Assembly: GCF_009834545.1 (NCBI RefSeq)
Contig: NZ_CP019427.1
Coordinates: forward strand, 3,664,001 to 3,728,000
DNA from: Pseudomonas sp. S04
GTDB lineage: Bacteria > Pseudomonadota > Gammaproteobacteria > Pseudomonadales > Pseudomonadaceae
DNA: 64,000 nt
Direction of reading: 5' to 3'
Made by a program: the position numbers and the translations under genes. Each line of letters starts with the position of its first letter. The stretch's first letter is position 1. Under the pieces are notes generated by a model that was given only the letters and a program-made list of their open reading frames with translations, did no database searches and was not told where the DNA came from. Below, one piece after another: positions 63,882-64,000 of this stretch.

Positions 63882-63953
63882 TCAGCGGTTGGCGAAGTAC
63901 AGGGTGACTTCGAAACCAAGGCGCATATCGGTGAAGTTGGGTTTAGTCCACAT
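63882..63953 (-). CDS. pqqA: PqqA, PQQ precursor peptide
   Basis: The 23-residue peptide begins MWTKPNFTDMRLGFEVTLY and ends ANR. The Glu and Tyr used to build PQQ are present with three residues between them (FEVTLYF). AGAGGATC lies before the ATG. It is too short to be found by length alone but is an exact family match. It is followed by pqqD after a 240-base gap. Confidence 0.93.
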   Translation of the reverse strand: MWTKPNFTDMRLGFEVTLYFANR

Positions 63954-64000
63954 GGGTAGATCCTCTTTTTATTGGCGCCGGCACATGCCGACAGGGCGAG

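Overview
The window is GC-rich chromosomal DNA of a Pseudomonas, most likely the P. fluorescens group. Grounds: many palindromic REP-type repeats of the form GTGGGAGCGAGCTTGCTCGCGATGG-like units, two FecI/FecR/TonB-receptor cell-surface-signalling modules, MocR and LysR regulators beside metabolic genes, a PqqA peptide gene, and compact operons with ATGA overlaps. No rRNA, tRNA, prophage or CRISPR was found. One intact IS3-family element is present.

Layout. 0-1.5 kb: start of a SulP permease gene and a BASS-family transporter. 1.7-5.7 kb: iron-uptake signalling module 1 (FecI sigma, FecR, TonB receptor). 5.8-7.55 kb: a 144-bp tandem REP array split by an IS3 element. 7.6-14.1 kb: Nudix hydrolase, LtaS-like sulfatase-fold membrane enzyme, DUF3455 protein with an ECF sigma/anti-sigma pair, and two lipoproteins. 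14.1-16.9 kb: hydrolase and sugar isomerase/epimerase divergent from a TetR regulator, with two palindromic operators between. 16.9-18.1 kb: a Thr-rich leader peptide with an attenuator-like terminator ahead of an isochorismatase-fold hydrolase and a GNAT enzyme. 18.2-22.1 kb: iron module 2. 22.2-26.7 kb: DJ-1/PfpI protein, MocR regulator, PtrR-like LysR and the Sad semialdehyde dehydrogenase. 26.7-29.5 kb: a 783-residue protein that joins a putative pore-former-like N-terminal region to a trypsin-like protease domain, next to a small XRE regulator.

30-45.5 kb: every gene is on the minus strand. In order from the window start these are an acidic amino acid ABC importer, an aspartate-type aminotransferase, an aldehyde dehydrogenase, a homoserine dehydrogenase without an ACT domain, an Lrp regulator, a divergent threonine-synthase paralogue, a LysR regulator, an MmuP-like permease, a Cys/Met-metabolism PLP lyase/synthase and an ABC exporter. 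Together they read as a route for uptake and breakdown of homoserine or a related compound: homoserine to aspartate semialdehyde to aspartate to oxaloacetate. This is inference.

45.6-50.9 kb: small kinase-like protein, DinB-fold protein, an MFS/LLM-monooxygenase operon divergent from its LysR regulator, and a cytochrome c. 50.9-58.2 kb: XdhC and a two-subunit molybdenum hydroxylase, an AraC regulator divergent from a zinc alcohol dehydrogenase, and an MFS exporter, probably aldehyde detoxification. 58.2-61.9 kb: a gene remnant, a small Cys-rich secreted protein, an alpha/beta hydrolase, a RibD/DHFR-like reductase, a second Nudix hydrolase and an AraC-GyrI-like regulator. 62.2-64 kb: an unusual pqqA-pqqD-pqqE set that lacks pqqB and pqqC.
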